DNA of 64,000 nt from CAVQEK01 sp963711495 (lineage in GTDB: Bacteria; Bacteroidota; Bacteroidia; Cytophagales; Cyclobacteriaceae), in assembly GCA_963711495.1 (NCBI GenBank), contig CAVQEK010000013.1, positions 1,240,001 through 1,304,000 of the forward strand, read 5' to 3'. Position numbers and translations under genes: made by a program. This document shows, one piece after another, positions 1 through 8,952 of this stretch (its first letter is position 1; every line of letters begins with the position of its first letter). The notes under the pieces were generated by a model. It was not told the DNA's origin and made no database searches. It was given only the letters and a program-made list of their open reading frames with translations.

Positions 1-984
1 CCCATGGCCATGAACCCACAGGCACTTGCAGAATTGGAGCAATTTATGAGGAGTCGTGGCCGTAATTTAAATGAATCCACAAGACGTCAGGCAATCCTAC
101 CCATAAAATGTACACCGATCAGTAATCCAAGGGGTACGGCCACAGGCTTGTGGTTTAATCGAAATGGGAAGGTGTTTGTGGCAATGCCAGGCGTTCCGCA
201 TGAAATGCGTGATATGATCACCGCCAGCATCATTCCGCGTTTGAAGGAAAAATTTGATCTCCCCGTTATTTTTCACAAAATCGTCCGTGTGGTAGGCATC
301 GGTGAATCCTGGCTTTCAGAAAAAATATCGGATTGGGAACAAGCGTTACCCAAAAACATGAAACTGGCTTATTTGCCCACTTTTGGCGACATAAAGCTGC
401 GCATTACTGCTTTTGGACAAAATATTGAAAATATAAAGATTGAAGTGGAAAAGCAACGATCATCGTTGGTGTCACTAATCCAAGAATATGTTTATGGCTA
501 TGATGATGATACGCTGGAATCAGTAGCGGGTAATTTATTGAGACAAAAAGGACAAAAATTAGCTTTGGCTGAAAGTTGTACCGGTGGTTATATTGCACAC
601 CTGATTACATCAGTGCCGGGAAGTTCGGATTATTTTAACGGTGGTGTTGTGCCTTATCAAAATGCCATGAAAATTGAGCAGCTTGGTGTTTCTGAAGAAA
701 CACTGTCGAAATTCGGGGCTGTCAGCGAAAATACGGTGATGGAAATGGCTACCCGTGTACGGGAAAAATTCAAGGCCGATTACGGTATGGCTACCAGCGG
801 TATCGCCGGTCCCGGTGGAGGAACTCCGGAGAAGCCGGTTGGACTGGTTTGGATGGCTGTTTCAGATAAAAATACCTGTAAAACCCAGAAGCTACAGCTC
901 ATCAAAGACAGAATGGTCAACATACAATTAACATCTGTTGCAGCGTTGAATTTCTTGCGTCAAAGATTGTTAGAAAACGATTGA
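1..984 (+). CDS. cinA: CinA family protein (competence/damage-inducible; NMN amidohydrolase domain), 5'-truncated by window edge
   Basis: The reading frame is open from base 1, so the gene begins upstream; about 90 residues of the usual ~415 are missing. What remains is the end of the MoCF/molybdopterin-binding-like domain (rQAILP and MPGVPHEM motifs) followed by the C-terminal CinA domain. That domain carries the hallmark LALAESCTGG, containing the catalytic Ser of the NMN deamidase (PncC) activity, and GIAGPGGGTPEKPVG near the end. The family hydrolyses nicotinamide mononucleotide in pyridine-nucleotide salvage; the N-terminal domain is associated with ADP-ribose pyrophosphatase activity in some members. 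The internal ATG at 4 is not a plausible start because the homologous fold extends past it. A lipoyl enzyme gene follows 67 bases downstream on the same strand. Confidence 0.93.
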   Translation, partial: PMAMNPQALAELEQFMRSRGRNLNESTRRQAILPIKCTPISNPRGTATGLWFNRNGKVFVAMPGVPHEMRDMITASIIPRLKEKFDLPVIFHKIVRVVGIGESWLSEKISDWEQALPKNMKLAYLPTFGDIKLRITAFGQNIENIKIEVEKQRSSLVSLIQEYVYGYDDDTLESVAGNLLRQKGQKLALAESCTGGYIAHLITSVPGSSDYFNGGVVPYQNAMKIEQLGVSEETLSKFGAVSENTVMEMATRVREKFKADYGMATSGIAGPGGGTPEKPVGLVWMAVSDKNTCKTQKLQLIKDRMVNIQLTSVAALNFLRQRLLEND

Positions 985-1051
985 GAAAGCTTTTGAAAAG
1001 TACTAAATTGGCGAATCCGGTTTCTATTCAGATCAAATAAATTAAAAACCG

Positions 1052-2398
1052 ATGGCACTAGTAGAAGTTAAAATGCCTCAGATGGGAGAAAGCGTTATGG
1101 AGGCGACCATCATCTCCTGGTTAAAGAAAGAAGGTGAAAAAATTGAGGAAGAAGAAGCACTTCTGGAAGTGGCGACCGATAAAGTTGACACGGAAGTACC
1201 TTCCATGATTACGGGCGTTTTGAAAGAGATTTTGGCCAGGGAAGGTGACGTCGTTCAAATTGGCCAGCCAATCGCTATGATCAATACCGAGACCATAGAC
1301 CAAGTAAATAGACCTGATAATAGTGGGACATCGTCAAAAAATGAAATAACTGAAGTTTCCGGAAAGACGAATGGGATCAATATTAAAGAAACAGTTCGAG
1401 AGGGGGTAAATCCTCAAAAACAGGTGAGTAATGACGCACAGGAAATAGATGTGAATGAATATGCTTCATCATTTAGCAATGCCGATCGATTTTATTCTCC
1501 ATTGGTTAGAAATATTGCCAAAGAAGAGCACATCAGTATGCATGAATTGGAGCAGATTGCCGGTAGTGGAAAAGAGGGAAGGGTTACGAAAAATGATATA
1601 CTGAATTATTTAAAACAGAAGCAACAGGAAAGAATTAAAGAATCACATTCGGGGGCGCCTTTTTCAAAACCAACGGAGATCACCGATGAAGATGAGGTGA
1701 TCGTGATGGACCGGGTGAGAAAAATTATTGCCGATCGCATGGTCGAATCAAGGCGGATTTCGGCCCACGTACATTCTTTTGTGGAAGCGGATGTTACCAA
1801 TATCGTAAACTGGCGGGAAAGAATTAAAAATCAATTCGAACATAGTATAGGAGAGAAGCTTACATTCTCACCGATTTTCATTGAAGCTGTCGTTAAAGCC
1901 CTCAAAGACTATCCTATGATGAATATCTCCGTGCAGGATGATAAGATCATTAAGAAAAAACGGATCAACATCGGAATGGCAGTAGCATTGCCCAACGGAA
2001 ACCTCATTGTACCCGTCATAAAAAATGCCGATCAACTCAATTTGGCAGGCTTAGCGAGACAGGTGAATGATCTGGCTTTGAGAGGGCGCAATAATGAGCT
2101 ACATCCCGATGAAATAACGGGATCTACCTATACGGTCACCAATGTGGGGGTATTTGGTAGTACCATGGGCACACCGATCATCCTGCAGCCCAATGTGGGT
2201 ATCCTGGCGCTGGGGGCTGTTGAAAAAAAGGTGTCGGTTTTGGAAACCAAAGAATATGGAGATGTCATGGCCATTCGGCAAAAAATCACTTTATCGCATT
2301 CTTACGATCATCGCGTCATCGATGGCGCATTGGGTAGCATGTTTGTGAGAAGAGTGGCCGATTATCTGGAAAATTTTGATATCAACAGGTCTTTCTGA
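1052..2398 (+). CDS. 2-oxo acid dehydrogenase E2 (dihydrolipoamide acyltransferase)
   Basis: This 448-residue protein has the classic three-part E2 layout. A single lipoyl domain spans about residues 2-77, with the lipoylated Lys44 in the motif ATDKVDTEVPS. A peripheral subunit (E3/E1)-binding domain lies at about 147-185 (starts YSPLVRNIAKEE). The catalytic acyltransferase domain runs from about 215 to 445, with the active-site His in SHSYDHRVIDGA near residue 420. The linkers are charged and low in complexity. E2 forms the core of the pyruvate, 2-oxoglutarate or branched-chain dehydrogenase complexes and transfers the acyl group from lipoate to CoA. No E1 or E3 gene is adjacent, so the substrate cannot be assigned; a branched-chain/pyruvate type is my guess from the lipoyl sequence. 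Confidence 0.93.
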   Translation: MALVEVKMPQMGESVMEATIISWLKKEGEKIEEEEALLEVATDKVDTEVPSMITGVLKEILAREGDVVQIGQPIAMINTETIDQVNRPDNSGTSSKNEITEVSGKTNGINIKETVREGVNPQKQVSNDAQEIDVNEYASSFSNADRFYSPLVRNIAKEEHISMHELEQIAGSGKEGRVTKNDILNYLKQKQQERIKESHSGAPFSKPTEITDEDEVIVMDRVRKIIADRMVESRRISAHVHSFVEADVTNIVNWRERIKNQFEHSIGEKLTFSPIFIEAVVKALKDYPMMNISVQDDKIIKKKRINIGMAVALPNGNLIVPVIKNADQLNLAGLARQVNDLALRGRNNELHPDEITGSTYTVTNVGVFGSTMGTPIILQPNVGILALGAVEKKVSVLETKEYGDVMAIRQKITLSHSYDHRVIDGALGSMFVRRVADYLENFDINRSF

Positions 2399-2430
2399 AG
2401 TTCAAATCTCGATTGGATTTAAAGCGTTTT

Positions 2431-3666
2431 TTACATTTGGTCAGCCACACCTTCTACCTGATGCCAAACCCTGAAAATATTCAGTCCGCATATTTTGGCA
2501 ATGTCTTTGGGCGAATATCCTCTTTTTAGTAATTCTTTGATGAGTTGCGGATATTCAGAAACATCCTTGATGCCTTTAGGCAGTGCATGCCCCAATCCAT
2601 CAAAATCAGACCCAAACCCAACATGATCAATGCCGGCAATTTGGACTGCGTGATCGATGTGATCGGCTACCATTTGTATGTTGCCAAAAATGTCTTTTTC
2701 ACCGGCTATTTTATGAATATACACTTGTGCCAGGGAATCGTCAATGTCCAGATTTTTATTTCTCAATTCACTTTCAATCGAGTCCCATGTCTTTCTAAGA
2801 CTGTTATTCATAAATAAAGAACCAAAATTGATCATGATCACGCCACCGTTGGCAGAAAGTTTACGAAGCATGTCATCACTCATGTTTCTTTCAAATCCAG
2901 GAGTGAAATGTCGGCATGAAGAATGTGAGGCAATTACCGGTGCTTTGGTGGTTCTGATCACCTGGTAAAATGTGCTGTCCGATACGTGAGAAATGTCGAT
3001 CATTATGCCAGTGCGGTTCATTTCTTGGACGACCTTATATCCAAATGGACTTAAACCACCCCAGGTGTTTTTGGTATCATAGGAAGAATCACAAATCTCA
3101 TTGTCTTTGGAATGGGTGAGGGTGATATAGCGGATGCCTTCATCATAAAAAAATCGAACATTTCCCAGATCGCTTTCTATTGGAGCGCCATTTTCCATGC
3201 CCATTGGAAAGGAGATCAATCCCTGACTGAAATTATTTGTTATGTCTTCAGGACTATAAGCCATGGCAAATTTTGACGGGTATTTTTCAGTGAGGTCTTT
3301 CACCATGTCGATCAGTTGGATAGCGTATTTTTTTGCGCCGTTGTTTTGATATGATGCAGGTACATAGATTGACATAAACGGGGCATTGAGGCCCCCCTTC
3401 ATGGCCCTGGGATAATCGAATTCTCCATCTGTTACCAATTTGGTGACGTCAGTCATTTTATGAATAAGCATTTCAGGGAGATCTACATGACCGTCCACAA
3501 TGATGTAGCGATGTGCCAGTGAATCGGCTAAAACACCGAGATCTTCATTGGTGGCTTTGGCAGGTGATAGCTCAACTAAGGTTGATTTTTCTGATGAAGG
3601 TTTGTTGTGACAGGCAAATGCAACGTTCAGGAGGAATATAATTAGTGTTGTTTTAGTATAAGTCAT
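2431..3666 (-). CDS. Membrane dipeptidase (peptidase M19) lipoprotein
   Basis: This 411-residue protein begins with a lipoprotein signal peptide: hydrophobic LIIFLLNVAFAC with lipidated Cys19. It then matches the renal dipeptidase (M19) fold of amidohydrolase-like zinc enzymes. Visible metal or active-site motifs are DGHVDLPE (HxD), GMENGAPI (bridging Glu), DISHVSD, ASHSSCRHFTP and GSDFDG. The family cleaves dipeptides, often with broad or D-residue tolerance, and the lipobox places the enzyme in the cell envelope. Its start overlaps the stop of the upstream minus-strand membrane gene by 4 bases (ATGA), so the two are probably translated together. It is convergent with the E2 gene, with 32 bases between stops. 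Confidence 0.93.
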   Translation of the reverse strand: MTYTKTTLIIFLLNVAFACHNKPSSEKSTLVELSPAKATNEDLGVLADSLAHRYIIVDGHVDLPEMLIHKMTDVTKLVTDGEFDYPRAMKGGLNAPFMSIYVPASYQNNGAKKYAIQLIDMVKDLTEKYPSKFAMAYSPEDITNNFSQGLISFPMGMENGAPIESDLGNVRFFYDEGIRYITLTHSKDNEICDSSYDTKNTWGGLSPFGYKVVQEMNRTGIMIDISHVSDSTFYQVIRTTKAPVIASHSSCRHFTPGFERNMSDDMLRKLSANGGVIMINFGSLFMNNSLRKTWDSIESELRNKNLDIDDSLAQVYIHKIAGEKDIFGNIQMVADHIDHAVQIAGIDHVGFGSDFDGLGHALPKGIKDVSEYPQLIKELLKRGYSPKDIAKICGLNIFRVWHQVEGVADQM

Positions 3667-4175
3667 AGGTCTTTAAAATTTATGTTTTTTAACATCACTT
3701 CCCGGTTTCGGTCCTGAAGGCGGAGGTCTTTCACAATGCTCGGTAAAGATGGATTATTGATCGAGAACAAAATGATCATGATCGTAAACAGGGCGCCAAA
3801 ATATTCAGAGGCGGAAATATAAAAGGCCAGATCAATTAAGACCGAAATCAGTGCGTAAAAACTGAATTTCATCCATACGGCATGCTTGTGAATGACAAGT
3901 TTTTCAATTAAATCCTCCTTTTCCCAGGCATCATTCATCCGGCGCTTAAATTTTATCGAAGTATAAATGACTATCCCTGCCATCGCAATGGTAACTAATG
4001 TAAATAAAGCAATATTGAATGTCGGGGAAACCAAAGGACTCAATGCTTCGGTGGAAGCTTGCAGATAAAGCCATCCGAATATCAACAACGGTATGCCAAT
4101 TGACAAGTAAGCAAAATTGATGATTTGCTGTAAATATTCTTTTGGATTTTTTGGTTTGAAGTCAATTTTTTGCAT
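3663..4175 (-). CDS. Hypothetical four-helix membrane protein
   Basis: This is a 170-residue protein that I do not recognise. It has four hydrophobic stretches at about residues 20-42, 52-75, 100-120 and 123-142. A charged loop (KFKRRMNDAWEKEDLIEK) follows the second, and the C-terminus is basic and hydrophilic. There is no signal peptide and no conserved catalytic motif that I can see. It is the first gene of a two-gene minus-strand unit, and its stop overlaps the start of the M19 dipeptidase gene by 4 bases. Divergent to it, 73 bases away, is a plus-strand lipoprotein gene. Confidence 0.75.
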   Translation of the reverse strand: MQKIDFKPKNPKEYLQQIINFAYLSIGIPLLIFGWLYLQASTEALSPLVSPTFNIALFTLVTIAMAGIVIYTSIKFKRRMNDAWEKEDLIEKLVIHKHAVWMKFSFYALISVLIDLAFYISASEYFGALFTIMIILFSINNPSLPSIVKDLRLQDRNREVMLKNINFKDL

Positions 4176-4248
4176 AAATCGTCGTTAGAAATGGCTTATG
4201 ATATGCATTGTCATTATTGAAAGATTCAATATATGGTAAATTCTCAAG

Positions 4249-4878
4249 ATGAAGAAAATAAAATATATCAATTCATTTTATCACCTGCACCGTGCTGGCC
4301 TCCTATTGATTATATTTTTGGGGTTAGTTATTTTCGGCTGTAAAAGAAGTGGAGAGAAAACCCTCGCGGAAAAGAAAAAACTGGATTCGTTGGTCATGCA
4401 ATACCGCACCATTAATGATAGTATCGATGTGTCCTGGGCCAAAATGATCGATGATGACGACCAGAAACATCAGTATATGAAACGATTGTTGTTGGAAGTT
4501 TCCTACACCAATAACTATAACAAGGAAGCATTTGACAGCTTGAATGAATTGGTGGATACATTGGATTCCCTGCGGTATGATCAGCAATCAATGGAAGAAT
4601 CCGAATTAATCGATAATTATGATTCGCTTACTTTTATGGCCACCAATGCGATTTGCTCATTTGCACAAAACAATCCCAGGTTTTCCGATTTCCCCCTGAT
4701 GAGTGAATTGATCCATGACATCAATCAAAAAAATGACATGATGTTGATATATCGCATTCATTATGACAATTTTGTGAAGGCCCGCAATGAATTCATTAAA
4801 AAATACAGTAAAAAGCTGGACGCCTATTCAACAGAGGTAAATTTTGATCCCTTGCCAATGTTTCAGCTACCCGGTTAA
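4249..4878 (+). CDS. Hypothetical lipoprotein
   Basis: This 209-residue protein has a lipoprotein signal: the hydrophobic segment LLLIIFLGLVIFGC with Cys31 as the lipidation site. The mature part is hydrophilic, rich in Asp, Glu, Lys and Asn, and probably mostly helical (long runs such as LDSLVMQYRTINDSIDVSW). I see no enzyme motif. It resembles the many alpha-helical lipoproteins of unknown function in Bacteroidota, some of which relate to LemA-like coiled bundles. It stands alone, divergent from the membrane/M19 pair and upstream of a strong promoter that belongs to the next gene. Confidence 0.75.
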   Translation: MKKIKYINSFYHLHRAGLLLIIFLGLVIFGCKRSGEKTLAEKKKLDSLVMQYRTINDSIDVSWAKMIDDDDQKHQYMKRLLLEVSYTNNYNKEAFDSLNELVDTLDSLRYDQQSMEESELIDNYDSLTFMATNAICSFAQNNPRFSDFPLMSELIHDINQKNDMMLIYRIHYDNFVKARNEFIKKYSKKLDAYSTEVNFDPLPMFQLPG

Positions 4879-5002
4879 ACATATTCAAAATACAACTTTT
4901 TAAACCATTATCAGTTATGCATTTGTGGATAGGAATGTTTTGGGTTAAAATTTAAACTGAAAATATTCTTGTTAACATTAAGTTAATCGAACTACGACTT
5001 GC

Positions 5003-5033
5003 TTTGATGATCAATATTAATCGATTAAATTTG
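5003..5033 (+). promoter_or_regulatory. Bacteroidota-type sigma promoter for the amidophosphoribosyltransferase gene
   Basis: TTTG at 5003-5006, a 19-base spacer, then TAAATTTG at 5026-5033. This is an exact match to the primary sigma factor consensus described for Bacteroides (TTTG, N19, TAnnTTTG). The ATG follows at 5051, so the leader would be only about 10 bases. Confidence 0.75.
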
Positions 5034-5050
5034 CACTTTCATAAGGGTTT

Positions 5051-6937
5051 ATGAGCGAAAACATCAAACACGAATGTGGTATTGCACTGATCCGGTTGCG
5101 CAAACCATATTCTTACTATCTCGAAAAATATAAATCACCCGCCTACGCCGCCAATAAGCTTTATCTGCTTATGGAAAAACAGCACAACCGTGGACAAGAT
5201 GGGGCTGGTGTAGTCAACATAAAAATAGAGGTTAAACCGGGAATTCGTTACATAAGCCGGTACCGTTCGATAGATCCCCAGCCTATAGCTTCTATATTTA
5301 AGAAAATCAATAAAAAGTACAGAAAAGTTAAAAAACAACATCCTGATAAATATTTGGATGCCAAATGGCTGAAGCAGAATGTAGCATTTACGGGAACCGT
5401 ATGGCTCGGTCATTTGAGATATGGAACGCATGGTGTAAACAGTTTGGAAAGCACCCATCCCATGCTTCGGCAAAATAACTGGAGAAGCAGAAATCTCGCT
5501 GTGGCTGGCAATTTTAACATGACCAATGTTGATGAATTGTTTGATAAGCTCATCAAACTGGGCCAGCATCCTAAAGATAAGGTAGACACCGTGACGGTGA
5601 TGGAAAAAATCGGCCATTTTCTTGATCTGGAAAATCAGGCATTATTCGATAAATATAAAGATCATTACAGCAATCAGGAAATCACCGGCATTATTGAAAA
5701 TGAGTTGGATCTCGGCAATGTTTTGAGAAGATCGTGTAAGGATTTTGATGGAGGTTATGCCATGGCCGGCGTGGTCGGTCACGGTTCGTCATTTGTAGCC
5801 AGAGACCCGTCGGGTATTCGGCCGGCTTATTATTATGCCGATGATGAAGTGGTCGTTGTTGCATCTGAAAAACCACCGATCAAAGCCGCTTTTGATGTTG
5901 ACTATAATGAAATAAAGGAAATAAAACCAGGACACGCCCTTATTATCAATAAAAGCGGGGACTATTACGAACAGCAATTTATTGAACCTTTGGAAAAAAT
6001 GTCTTGTAGTTTTGAGCGCATTTATTTCTCCCGTGGCTCTGATCCGGATATTTATCGGGAAAGAAAACAATTGGGCAGGTTACTTGTACCGCAAGTACTC
6101 AAATCCATCAATTTTGATTTGAAAAATTCAGTTTATTCGTATATACCTAACACTTCGGAGACAGCTTTTCTCGGTATGATAGAAGGATTGGAGAACTATC
6201 TTTCGAAAAAGCGGAAAGAAATTTTGATAGAAGGCAAACCCACCCTGGACAATCTTGAAGATCTGCTTGATTTCAGGCCGCGAGTAGAGAAAATAGTATC
6301 TAAAGACGTTAAGCTCCGTACTTTTATCACGGATGAAGACCACAGAGATGATTTGGTTGGACATGTGTATGATGCAACCTACGAAGTGCTGAAAAAGGGG
6401 CGTGATACGTTGGTTGTGATTGATGATTCTATTGTTCGAGGCACCACATTGGAACGCAGTATTTTGTACCTGCTCAGTAAACTGGATCCGAAAAAAATCG
6501 TGATTGTTTCTTCTGCACCTCAGATTAGATTTCCTGACTGCTATGGCATTGATATGTCCAGGATGAAAGATTTTATCGCTTTCAGGGCAGTAATCGCTTT
6601 ACTCAAAGACCACAACAAGGAGTATTTGCTGGAAGAGGTATACAATAAATGTATTGCCAGTATAGGGCAGATAAAGTCACCAAATTTTGTAAAGGAAATA
6701 TATGAACCTTTCAGTGATGAACAGATATCCAGGAAAATTGCTGAAATTGTGACCCCACCGGATATTAAACCGGAAGTTGAAGTGGTGTATCAAACCGTAG
6801 AAAATTTACACAAAGCTTGTCCGTCACATCTTGGCGACTGGTATTTTACCGGAAATTACCCAACACCAGGAGGCAACAGGGTAGTGAATCATGCTTTTGT
6901 GAATTATATGGAAGGTAAACTCGTCAGGGCTTATTAA
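5051..6937 (+). CDS. Amidophosphoribosyltransferase-like protein, long Bacteroidota form
   Basis: This 628-residue protein starts with a class II glutamine amidotransferase domain. Cys9 (KHECGIAL) is the candidate nucleophile after an eight-residue propeptide, and GHLRYGTHG and the DPSGIRPAYY loop are present. The second half is a phosphoribosyltransferase domain with the PRPP-binding loop VVIDDSIVRGTT. PurF transfers the glutamine amide to PRPP, the first step of purine synthesis. Canonical PurF is about 470-510 residues. Here the extra length comes from an expanded N-terminal region (residues 20-110) and a longer C-terminal tail. Bacteroidota often carry this long type, sometimes beside a canonical PurF, so whether it is the purine enzyme or a paralogue cannot be decided here. 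It is a single-gene unit with its own promoter. Confidence 0.88.
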   Translation: MSENIKHECGIALIRLRKPYSYYLEKYKSPAYAANKLYLLMEKQHNRGQDGAGVVNIKIEVKPGIRYISRYRSIDPQPIASIFKKINKKYRKVKKQHPDKYLDAKWLKQNVAFTGTVWLGHLRYGTHGVNSLESTHPMLRQNNWRSRNLAVAGNFNMTNVDELFDKLIKLGQHPKDKVDTVTVMEKIGHFLDLENQALFDKYKDHYSNQEITGIIENELDLGNVLRRSCKDFDGGYAMAGVVGHGSSFVARDPSGIRPAYYYADDEVVVVASEKPPIKAAFDVDYNEIKEIKPGHALIINKSGDYYEQQFIEPLEKMSCSFERIYFSRGSDPDIYRERKQLGRLLVPQVLKSINFDLKNSVYSYIPNTSETAFLGMIEGLENYLSKKRKEILIEGKPTLDNLEDLLDFRPRVEKIVSKDVKLRTFITDEDHRDDLVGHVYDATYEVLKKGRDTLVVIDDSIVRGTTLERSILYLLSKLDPKKIVIVSSAPQIRFPDCYGIDMSRMKDFIAFRAVIALLKDHNKEYLLEEVYNKCIASIGQIKSPNFVKEIYEPFSDEQISRKIAEIVTPPDIKPEVEVVYQTVENLHKACPSHLGDWYFTGNYPTPGGNRVVNHAFVNYMEGKLVRAY

Positions 6938-6963
6938 AAAAAATGCAGATATTTAAACCTGCA
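6938..6963 (-). terminator. Probable terminator of the minus-strand A-type carrier gene
   Basis: Read on the minus strand, TGCAG and CTGCA form a 5-bp stem (6944-6963) around a 10-base AT-rich loop and are followed directly by a run of eight T. The short stem makes it a modest terminator. It lies between two convergent genes. Confidence 0.5.
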
Positions 6964-6993
6964 CTCCTATAAGTTAACCAATAATGATTTGTT

Positions 6994-7320
6994 TCAAACT
7001 GCAAAACTTTCTCCGCATCCGCATGTTCGTGAAGCATTCGGATTGATAAACTGAAATCCCTTTCCATTCAGACCATCCGAGAAATCGAGGGTTGTACCCA
7101 ATAAATAAAGCAGACTCTTTTTATCAACCAGTATCTTTATTCCTTTATCTTCAAATATTTTATCGCTGTCTTTGGTTTGATCGTCGAAACCCAGTTGGTA
7201 CATAAGACCGGAACATCCGCCGCCTTGTACTGATACCCGCAGGTTGTGCTTTTCTGAATGGCCTTCTTCTTTCTTCAGTTCCAATATTTTGATTTTTGCT
7301 TTGTCTGTGACCTGTATCAT
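6994..7320 (-). CDS. HesB/IscA-family A-type iron-sulfur carrier
   Basis: This 108-residue protein covers the whole HesB/IscA domain. It carries the three cluster-binding cysteines: one in GGGCSGLMYQLGFD (about residue 36) and two in the C-terminal SRTCGCGESF. A-type carriers accept Fe-S clusters from the SUF or ISC scaffold and pass them to target enzymes. Length and motifs are typical; the sequence alone does not separate IscA, SufA and ErpA, and no suf or isc genes are adjacent. It is convergent with the amidophosphoribosyltransferase gene. On its own strand the sequence TAATTTTG (7348-7355) fits the -7 element of Bacteroidota promoters, although no good -33 box is seen. Confidence 0.93.
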   Translation of the reverse strand: MIQVTDKAKIKILELKKEEGHSEKHNLRVSVQGGGCSGLMYQLGFDDQTKDSDKIFEDKGIKILVDKKSLLYLLGTTLDFSDGLNGKGFQFINPNASRTCGCGESFAV

Positions 7321-7449
7321 TGCTGACTCCTTTCCTTATTTAATCCGCAAAATTAAGAATATGGTTAGATATATAATAATTCGCGCCCTTTAAAAACGCA
7401 ATCTGGTCCATAATTGTTTTTGAATGAATTCAGAATATTCGATCGAAAT

Positions 7450-7480
7450 TTTATTAAAAGCACTTCTTAAGATACCTTTG
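7450..7480 (+). promoter_or_regulatory. Probable promoter of thiL
   Basis: TTTA at 7450-7453, a 19-base spacer, and TACCTTTG at 7473-7480. This matches the Bacteroidota consensus except for one base in the -33 box. The thiL ATG is at 7501. Confidence 0.55.
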
Positions 7481-7500
7481 TACCCTTAATTGATCAGATA

Positions 7501-8547
7501 ATGCAGGAAAAGAGAACAGAAATCAATGCAATTGGTGAATTCGGTCTTATCGATCTTATTACCAGAAATTTTAAGGCGGTTAATGCTTCCACAAAAATTG
7601 CAATAGGGGATGATGCCGCCGTTATGGATGTGGGAAATCGATATTTGTTACTTTCAACGGATATGTTGCTCGAAGGAGTACATTTTGATCTGGCCTACAC
7701 ACCATTGTTGCATCTTGGTTACAAAGCCATTTCTGTGAATGTATCTGACATAGCCGCCATGAATGGGGTATCGAAACAGGTCACGGTGAATATTGGATTG
7801 AGCAATCGTTTTTCTGTGGAGGCTGTGGAACAATTATATAAGGGAATTGAAGCAGCTTGCCAGGATTTTAAGGTAGATCTTGTAGGTGGCGATACCACTG
7901 CTTCAAGATCCGGATTGGTGTTATCGGTATCAATAATAGGTGAGGTAGAAAAAGAAAAACTTGCGTTGAGAAGCAAAGCATCAAAAAGAGATATTGTCTG
8001 TGTATCAGGTGATCTTGGAGCTGCCTATATTGGCCTGCAGATTTTGGAACGTGAAAAGCAGACTTTTCTGGCCAATCCGGAGATGCAACCCGAATTGGAT
8101 AAATATAAATACATCGTACAACGGCAATTAAAACCAAAGGCACGGACGGATATTATTTATGAATTGGCCGAATTGAATGTTAAACCTAACGCCATGATTG
8201 ATATATCGGATGGTTTGGCATCAGAACTTTTTCATTTGAGTAAAATGTCCGGAGTGGGTTTTAATATTTATGAAGATAAATTGCCCATTGATAAACAAAC
8301 GTATGACACCGCCGTCGAATTCAAAATAGACCCTGTGACCTGTGTGATGAATGGGGGCGAAGATTACGAGTTACTTTTCACCATTGCACAAAATGATTTC
8401 GAAAAGTTAAAAAATCATCCGGATGTTCATTTCATTGGATATACCCATGAACAGGAAAAAGGCATTAATCTAATTACCAAAGGCACTCAAGTCGTTCCGA
8501 TTAAAGCCCAGGGGTGGACACATTTTAATCCAAAAGCCGCAAAATGA
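7501..8547 (+). CDS. thiL: Thiamine-monophosphate kinase
   Basis: This 348-residue protein has the ThiL/PurM-like ATP-binding fold. The signature IGDDAAVMD lies near residue 40, LSTDMLLEGVHF binds Mg/ATP, VNVSDIAAMNG follows, and VGGDTTAS comes at about residue 125. The substrate-side motifs DISDGLASEL and GGEDYELLF are present in the C-terminal half. The enzyme phosphorylates thiamine monophosphate to thiamine pyrophosphate. It appears monocistronic. Its 3' end overlaps the convergent dgkA gene by 23 bases, so transcripts of the two would be antisense at their tails. Confidence 0.95.
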   Translation: MQEKRTEINAIGEFGLIDLITRNFKAVNASTKIAIGDDAAVMDVGNRYLLLSTDMLLEGVHFDLAYTPLLHLGYKAISVNVSDIAAMNGVSKQVTVNIGLSNRFSVEAVEQLYKGIEAACQDFKVDLVGGDTTASRSGLVLSVSIIGEVEKEKLALRSKASKRDIVCVSGDLGAAYIGLQILEREKQTFLANPEMQPELDKYKYIVQRQLKPKARTDIIYELAELNVKPNAMIDISDGLASELFHLSKMSGVGFNIYEDKLPIDKQTYDTAVEFKIDPVTCVMNGGEDYELLFTIAQNDFEKLKNHPDVHFIGYTHEQEKGINLITKGTQVVPIKAQGWTHFNPKAAK

Positions 8548-8938
8548 TCGTATACAATTTGGGAATAAAAATTATACCACCAATCAACAAAGCGCATATA
8601 GAAATCATCAAAACACCAGTAACACCAAGATCTTTAACGGCTTTAATTTTAACGTGGTAAGAGGGCTGAACATAGTCGCAAAGCCATTCCAGTGCAGTAT
8701 TAAAAATTTCCGCCGTGAAAACCATTCCGATAAGCATAATGATCATGACCCATTCCACAGATGAGACCTGTAACAAGACACCCATAACAACGACCACAAT
8801 GGTAGCCACAAAATGGAATCTGGCATTGGACTGAGTTTTCAGTAATATTTTAATGCCGGTGAAGGCAAAACCAAATCGTCTGATTCGTTTTCGGATGAGA
8901 CCTCTTTTTGTAAGATTGGGGCGATCCAGGGTCGCCAT
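8525..8938 (-). CDS. dgkA: Diacylglycerol kinase (prokaryotic DgkA family)
   Basis: This 137-residue protein has a basic N-terminus and three hydrophobic segments typical of the small trimeric membrane DgkA. The conserved catalytic stretch is visible as EIFNTALEWLCDYV followed by KIKAVKDLG, corresponding to the ENxAxE..D..KxxKD pattern of the family. It phosphorylates diacylglycerol, or undecaprenol in Gram-positive members, and recycles lipid products of envelope synthesis. It lies 14 bases downstream of pntB on the same strand and is probably the last gene of that transcription unit. Its end overlaps the convergent thiL by 23 bases. Confidence 0.9.
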   Translation of the reverse strand: MATLDRPNLTKRGLIRKRIRRFGFAFTGIKILLKTQSNARFHFVATIVVVVMGVLLQVSSVEWVMIIMLIGMVFTAEIFNTALEWLCDYVQPSYHVKIKAVKDLGVTGVLMISICALLIGGIIFIPKLYTIILRLLD

Positions 8939-8952
8939 AAATTCAGAAAAGT

